Shown here piece by piece: positions 6,090 through 9,130 of a stretch of 9,130 bases of DNA. Origin of the DNA: ZC4RG30 sp031424095 (lineage in GTDB: Bacteria; Pseudomonadota; Gammaproteobacteria; Steroidobacterales; Steroidobacteraceae); assembly GCA_031424095.1 (NCBI GenBank), contig JANPGU010000196.1:1-9130 (forward strand). Reading direction: 5' to 3'. The translations under genes were made by a program, and so were the position numbers. The notes under the pieces are model-generated. The model ran no database searches, had not been told where the DNA came from, and worked only from the letters and a program-made list of their open reading frames with translations. The first letter of the stretch is position 1, and the number at the start of each line of letters is the position of its first letter.

Positions 6090-6485
6090 ATGAATCGAAT
6101 TTCGGTGCCCTGCCTGCTGCTCGCCAGCGCCGCCTTGCCGGCGCTGGCCCATCACTCGTTCAGCATGTTCGACGAGAAGAAAGAGCTCGTGCTGGCCGGC
6201 GAGGTGAAAGAGTTCCAGTGGAGCAATCCGCACACCTGGATCCAGCTGAATGTGAAGGACGCCTCTGGCAAGGTAGTGGAATGGTCGATCGAAGGGGGCA
6301 GTCCCAATCTCGTCGGCCGCCAGGGCTGGAAGCGCAACACGTTCAAGCCGGGTGATCAGGTGCGGATCACGGTGCATCCGCTGCGCGATGGACAGCCCGG
6401 AGGCTCGTTCATGCAGGCCGTGCTGCCGGATGGGCGGACTCTGGGCGGCAACCAGATTCCCGCGGCGCCGACGCCAGCGAAGTAG
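6090..6485 (+). CDS. Exported DUF6152-type small protein (cassette 2)
   Basis: This is a 131-aa protein with a compact signal peptide (MNRISVPCLLLASAALPALA) that predicts cleavage after ALA, leaving a mature protein starting His21-His22-Ser. Conserved blocks shared with the 1493-1927 protein are VKEFQWSNPHTWIQL (39-53), EWSIEGGSPNL (64-74), GWKRNTFKPGD (79-89) and VLPDGRTLGG (111-120). It is probably periplasmic, with no assigned role for the family. It follows the single-module HWEG protein, the reverse of the order at 1493-3405. The longer version starting at 6063 (140 aa) overlaps the previous stop and cannot be excluded. Its end is 13 bp from the convergent ligase-racemase gene. A GC hairpin GCGCC-AGC-GGCGC (6502-6514) lies just beyond but has no T-run. 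Confidence 0.87.
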   Translation: MNRISVPCLLLASAALPALAHHSFSMFDEKKELVLAGEVKEFQWSNPHTWIQLNVKDASGKVVEWSIEGGSPNLVGRQGWKRNTFKPGDQVRITVHPLRDGQPGGSFMQAVLPDGRTLGGNQIPAAPTPAK

Positions 6486-6498
6486 CTGCCCGAACCGC

Positions 6499-9130
6499 TC
6501 AGCGCCAGCGGCGCAGCGCATCGACGATGTCAATGGCAGCCCGGTGCGGCGGAGTTCCCGCAACTGCCGGTGTGACACTGAATCGCGGCGCTGCCGCAGG
6601 CTGCGCGACTCCCGCAATGTCGACAAAACTGCCGCGCGCAAGGTTGTGCGGATGCCGCATCGCTTCTGCCAGGCTCAGCACGGGCGCCACGCAGACATCA
6701 TTGTCCCCGAGCAGTTCGCACCACGCGTCGCGGGCGCGACTGGCAAAGACCAGAGCCAGCGTCTGCCGCACGGTGGACCAGGTATCCCGCTGCCACTGTT
6801 GCGAAAGATGTGGCTGTACCTGCTCCGGCGTGACGGCGCCGGCAGCGGCCAGCGTCTGCCACAGGTTGCGGTAGAACTGTGGCTCCAGCGCTGCAACGCT
6901 GAGCCATTTGCCATCCTGGCAGCGGTAAACACCGTAGAAGGGCGCGGCCCCGTCGATGACATTGCTCTCGCGTTCGTCCAGCCATCGGCCAGCGGCAAAA
7001 TCCCCGTAGATCATGCCCAGCATGGAGATCACGCCATCCGTCATCGCGGCATCCACGACCTGGCCTGTGCCCGTTGCGCGGGCGTGATGCAGGCCTGCGA
7101 GCACGCCCATCGCGAGATACAGCGCGCCCCCACCAAAATCAGCGATGAGATTCAGGGGCACGGCGGGCCTTTCCTTGCTTCCCATGGCGTGCAAGGCGCC
7201 ACTGAGTGCAAGGTAGTTGATGTCATGGCCGGCTGTTGCGGCCAGGGGACCGCTCTGACCCCATCCGGTCATGCGCCCGTAGACGAGTCGCGGGTTGCGG
7301 GCCAGTGCTTCATTCGGGCCGAGTCCCAGCCGCTCCATCACGCCGGGACGGAACCCCTCCACCAGGATGTCCGCCTTGTCGATGAGTTCGCGCGCCTGTG
7401 ACTGATCTTCAGGATTCTTCAGATCCAGCTGCACGCGCGTGCGACCGCGGGCTTCGACATCACTGACGTCATAAGTCGTACCGCGCCGGTCTATGCAGAG
7501 CACGTCGGCGCCCAGATCGGCCAGCAGCATCGTGCAAAAGGGCGCGGGACCCAGACCGGCGAATTCGAGTACCCGCACGCCGGCCAGCGGACCGCGGTCT
7601 GATGGTCTGGGTTGTGCAGCCACAGAAAGAGGTTCGCTCGCCTTCGTGAGCGCTCGCTGCCGCTGCGCGCGCGGGTCGCCACGATCCCAGGTATCCGGCG
7701 TCACGCCTTGCGCGCGCAACACATGCTTCTCGATTTTCTGTGTGGGAGTCAGTGGCAGATCCGTGACCACTCGCACGTAGCGCGGCATCATGAACGTGGC
7801 CATCCGCGGCTGCAGAAAAGCCAGCAGCGCCGCGGGATCCAGTGTGGCGCCTTCCTGCAGCGAGACAACGGCCAGCACTTCGTCTTCACCGCCGTCTCCT
7901 GCCACTGGCACGGCGGCCGCAGCCCGGATTCCAGGGAAAGTCAGCAGTTCGGCTTCGACTTCACATGAGGAGATGTTCTCGCCGCGGCGGCGAATCATGT
8001 CCTTGGAGCGATCCACGAAGAAGTAGTTGTGCTGGGCGTCGCGGCGGAACAGGTCGCCGGTGTGGAACCAGCCGTTGCGCCAGCTGAGTGCGGTGGTGAC
8101 CGGATCATTCAGATAGCCATGGGTCATCGTCCATGGTTCAGCGGTGCGCAGAATCAGTTCTCCAACGCAGCCTGCCGCCACTTCCTGGTCATTGTCATCC
8201 ACCAGGCGCAGTTGCACGCCATCGCGCGGGCGGCCACAGGCGCCGCGCACCACCGTATCCGGCCCCGACCACAGAGGCACGGAGAGTTCGGTCATGTTGA
8301 ATTCCGTGGACACTTCGACGCCGAAGCGCTTCGCGAAAACCAGTGCCTCGTCGCCAAAGGGCGCGATGACCACCTTTTTCAGCGGATGTTCGCGCTCATT
8401 GGCAACCTCCGGCTGCTGCACCAGGAACTGCACCATGGTGCCCAGCAGTCCCGCGGCAGTGACTTCGAGTGTGCGGACGGTTTGCCAGAATGTCTGGGTG
8501 CGGAAGCGCTCGATGATGGCGGCGGTGCCACCATGTATCAGCGCGAAATTCACGCCCAGGATGCCACCGATGTGGAACATCGGCAGCGCCACCAGATTGG
8601 TGTCACCGGGACCAACGTGGCGAAACTCAACGGCAGCGGCGTAGGTGTGCCGGTAAGAACACAGCACACCCTTGGAAGGGCCCGTCGTGCCGGAAGTGAA
8701 GATCACGCACTGCGTGTCCCATGGCTGCACCGGTCTGGATGGCGGCTGGAGGCTTCCGGAATTTCCTTCGAGGACCGAAGAAGGCAGCAGTGCAAGGCCG
8801 GGCAGGCGCGGGCGCTGGGCTCCGAATACCACGATGCGTTCCAGCCTGGTGGCGTCACTATCCGCCAGCTGCTCAAGCAGCTTCCCGTCCGCAAGCATCA
8901 GCGAAGCACCGCTGCTGGCGATGACATGCCGCAGCAGCCTGCCCTTGTAGGCCGTATTGATGGGTACATACACGGCGCCCAGCAGGTTCAGTGCCAGCCA
9001 GCTCACAACGGCCGCAGGGCTGTTGGGCAGCCAGCTCAGCACGTAGTCGTCCTGCCGCACACCGAGGGCCTGCAGGCCCGCTGCCTGACGACGCGCGGCA
9101 GCCAGCAGTTCCACGCTGGTGAATCGTTCG
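6499..9130 (-). CDS. Fused acyl-CoA ligase and alpha-methylacyl-CoA racemase (5' end beyond window)
   Basis: The frame is open through the right edge; 876 residues are visible, numbered here from the codon at 9129-9127. Residues 1-475 are an ANL-family acyl-CoA synthetase close to the CaiC type: P-loop IFTSGTTGPSKG (143-154), FNMTE (277-281), WFHTGD (354-359), DRSKDMIRRRGENIS (373-387) and PTQK with the likely adenylation Lys465. A linker of about 35 residues rich in Ala, Arg and Pro follows (about 478-512). Residues 514-876 are a complete CoA-transferase family III (CaiB/BaiF) domain of the alpha-methylacyl-CoA racemase branch: PLAGVRVLEFAGLGPAPF, GHDINY with His635/Asp636, LIADFGGG with Asp664, and LEPQFY with Glu749, matching the catalytic residues of mycobacterial racemase. 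The protein should activate a carboxylic acid with ATP and CoA, then epimerise the 2-methyl acyl-CoA. The GTG at 9114 is not the start: the frame upstream reads ERFTS, normal for this family. About 20-40 N-terminal residues are probably missing. Confidence 0.93.
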   Translation of the reverse strand, partial: ERFTSVELLAAARRQAAGLQALGVRQDDYVLSWLPNSPAAVVSWLALNLLGAVYVPINTAYKGRLLRHVIASSGASLMLADGKLLEQLADSDATRLERIVVFGAQRPRLPGLALLPSSVLEGNSGSLQPPSRPVQPWDTQCVIFTSGTTGPSKGVLCSYRHTYAAAVEFRHVGPGDTNLVALPMFHIGGILGVNFALIHGGTAAIIERFRTQTFWQTVRTLEVTAAGLLGTMVQFLVQQPEVANEREHPLKKVVIAPFGDEALVFAKRFGVEVSTEFNMTELSVPLWSGPDTVVRGACGRPRDGVQLRLVDDNDQEVAAGCVGELILRTAEPWTMTHGYLNDPVTTALSWRNGWFHTGDLFRRDAQHNYFFVDRSKDMIRRRGENISSCEVEAELLTFPGIRAAAAVPVAGDGGEDEVLAVVSLQEGATLDPAALLAFLQPRMATFMMPRYVRVVTDLPLTPTQKIEKHVLRAQGVTPDTWDRGDPRAQRQRALTKASEPLSVAAQPRPSDRGPLAGVRVLEFAGLGPAPFCTMLLADLGADVLCIDRRGTTYDVSDVEARGRTRVQLDLKNPEDQSQARELIDKADILVEGFRPGVMERLGLGPNEALARNPRLVYGRMTGWGQSGPLAATAGHDINYLALSGALHAMGSKERPAVPLNLIADFGGGALYLAMGVLAGLHHARATGTGQVVDAAMTDGVISMLGMIYGDFAAGRWLDERESNVIDGAAPFYGVYRCQDGKWLSVAALEPQFYRNLWQTLAAAGAVTPEQVQPHLSQQWQRDTWSTVRQTLALVFASRARDAWCELLGDNDVCVAPVLSLAEAMRHPHNLARGSFVDIAGVAQPAAAPRFSVTPAVAGTPPHRAAIDIVDALRRWR

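Noticed and set aside
6502..6514. GCGCC-AGC-GGCGC hairpin as terminator of the second cassette
   Set aside because: There is no following T-tract and it lies inside the coding end of the opposing gene; GC-rich sequence yields such stems by chance.
6352..7401. 349-codon open frame on the plus strand
   Set aside because: It overlaps the end of the DUF6152-type gene and runs antisense to the racemase domain, whose catalytic residues are conserved on the minus strand. It is a GC-rich shadow frame.
7590..7700. Two separate genes merged by a sequencing error
   Set aside because: The frame is continuous across the linker, the ligase keeps its usual C-terminal end (VTPDTWD) and the racemase its full N-terminus, with no start codon plus ribosome site between them. 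Without reads this cannot be fully excluded.
9112..9114. GTG as start of the ligase-racemase
   Set aside because: The frame continues upstream to the window edge as ERFTS, which matches the normal run-in to the first helix of such ligases, and no ribosome site is present.

Overview
The window looks like a chromosomal stretch from a GC-rich Pseudomonadota bacterium. Possible homes are a steroid- or terpenoid-degrading gammaproteobacterium (Steroidobacter/Nevskiales type) or a sphingomonad. This is inferred from base composition, Gram-negative signal peptides and lipoboxes, and protein families; there is no rRNA or marker gene to confirm it. No tRNA, CRISPR array, insertion sequence, phage gene or regulator gene is visible, and coding density is high.

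Layout from left to right. (1) Minus strand, 1-1405: a SnoaL/NTF2-like exported protein, followed through a TGATG stop/start overlap by a lipoprotein of unrecognised family that runs off the left edge. (2) A short divergent gap (1406-1492). (3) Plus strand, 1493-3405: a small exported DUF6152-type protein and a 491-aa lipoprotein made of two copies of one module. (4) Minus strand, 3408-4784: a class-3-like aldehyde dehydrogenase, ending 2 bp from the preceding gene. (5) A divergent regulatory gap (4785-4960) with a perfect palindrome and a pair of 10-bp inverted repeats. (6) Plus strand, 4961-6485: a tiny exported two-cysteine protein, a single-module paralogue of the 491-aa protein, and a second DUF6152-type protein. 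(7) Minus strand, 6499-9130: a fused acyl-CoA ligase/alpha-methylacyl-CoA racemase whose N-terminus lies beyond the right edge.

Two themes emerge. The cytoplasmic enzymes form a plausible chain: aldehyde to carboxylic acid (aldehyde dehydrogenase), acid to acyl-CoA (ligase half), and epimerisation of a 2-methyl-branched acyl-CoA (racemase half). This is the chemistry used to feed methyl-branched isoprenoid or sterol side chains into beta-oxidation. The other seven genes appear to encode exported or lipid-anchored proteins. They include two cassettes that each pair a DUF6152-type protein with a protein built from the same 'HWEG/RWEG' module, but in opposite gene order. The repeated pairing suggests that the two families work together at the cell envelope, possibly in handling the same hydrophobic substrate. 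That link to the enzymes is inference from adjacency only.

The most notable items are the ligase-racemase fusion with all recognisable catalytic residues intact, the duplicated and reordered envelope cassette, and the predicted N-terminal His-His of both mature DUF6152-type proteins, which would suit metal binding.
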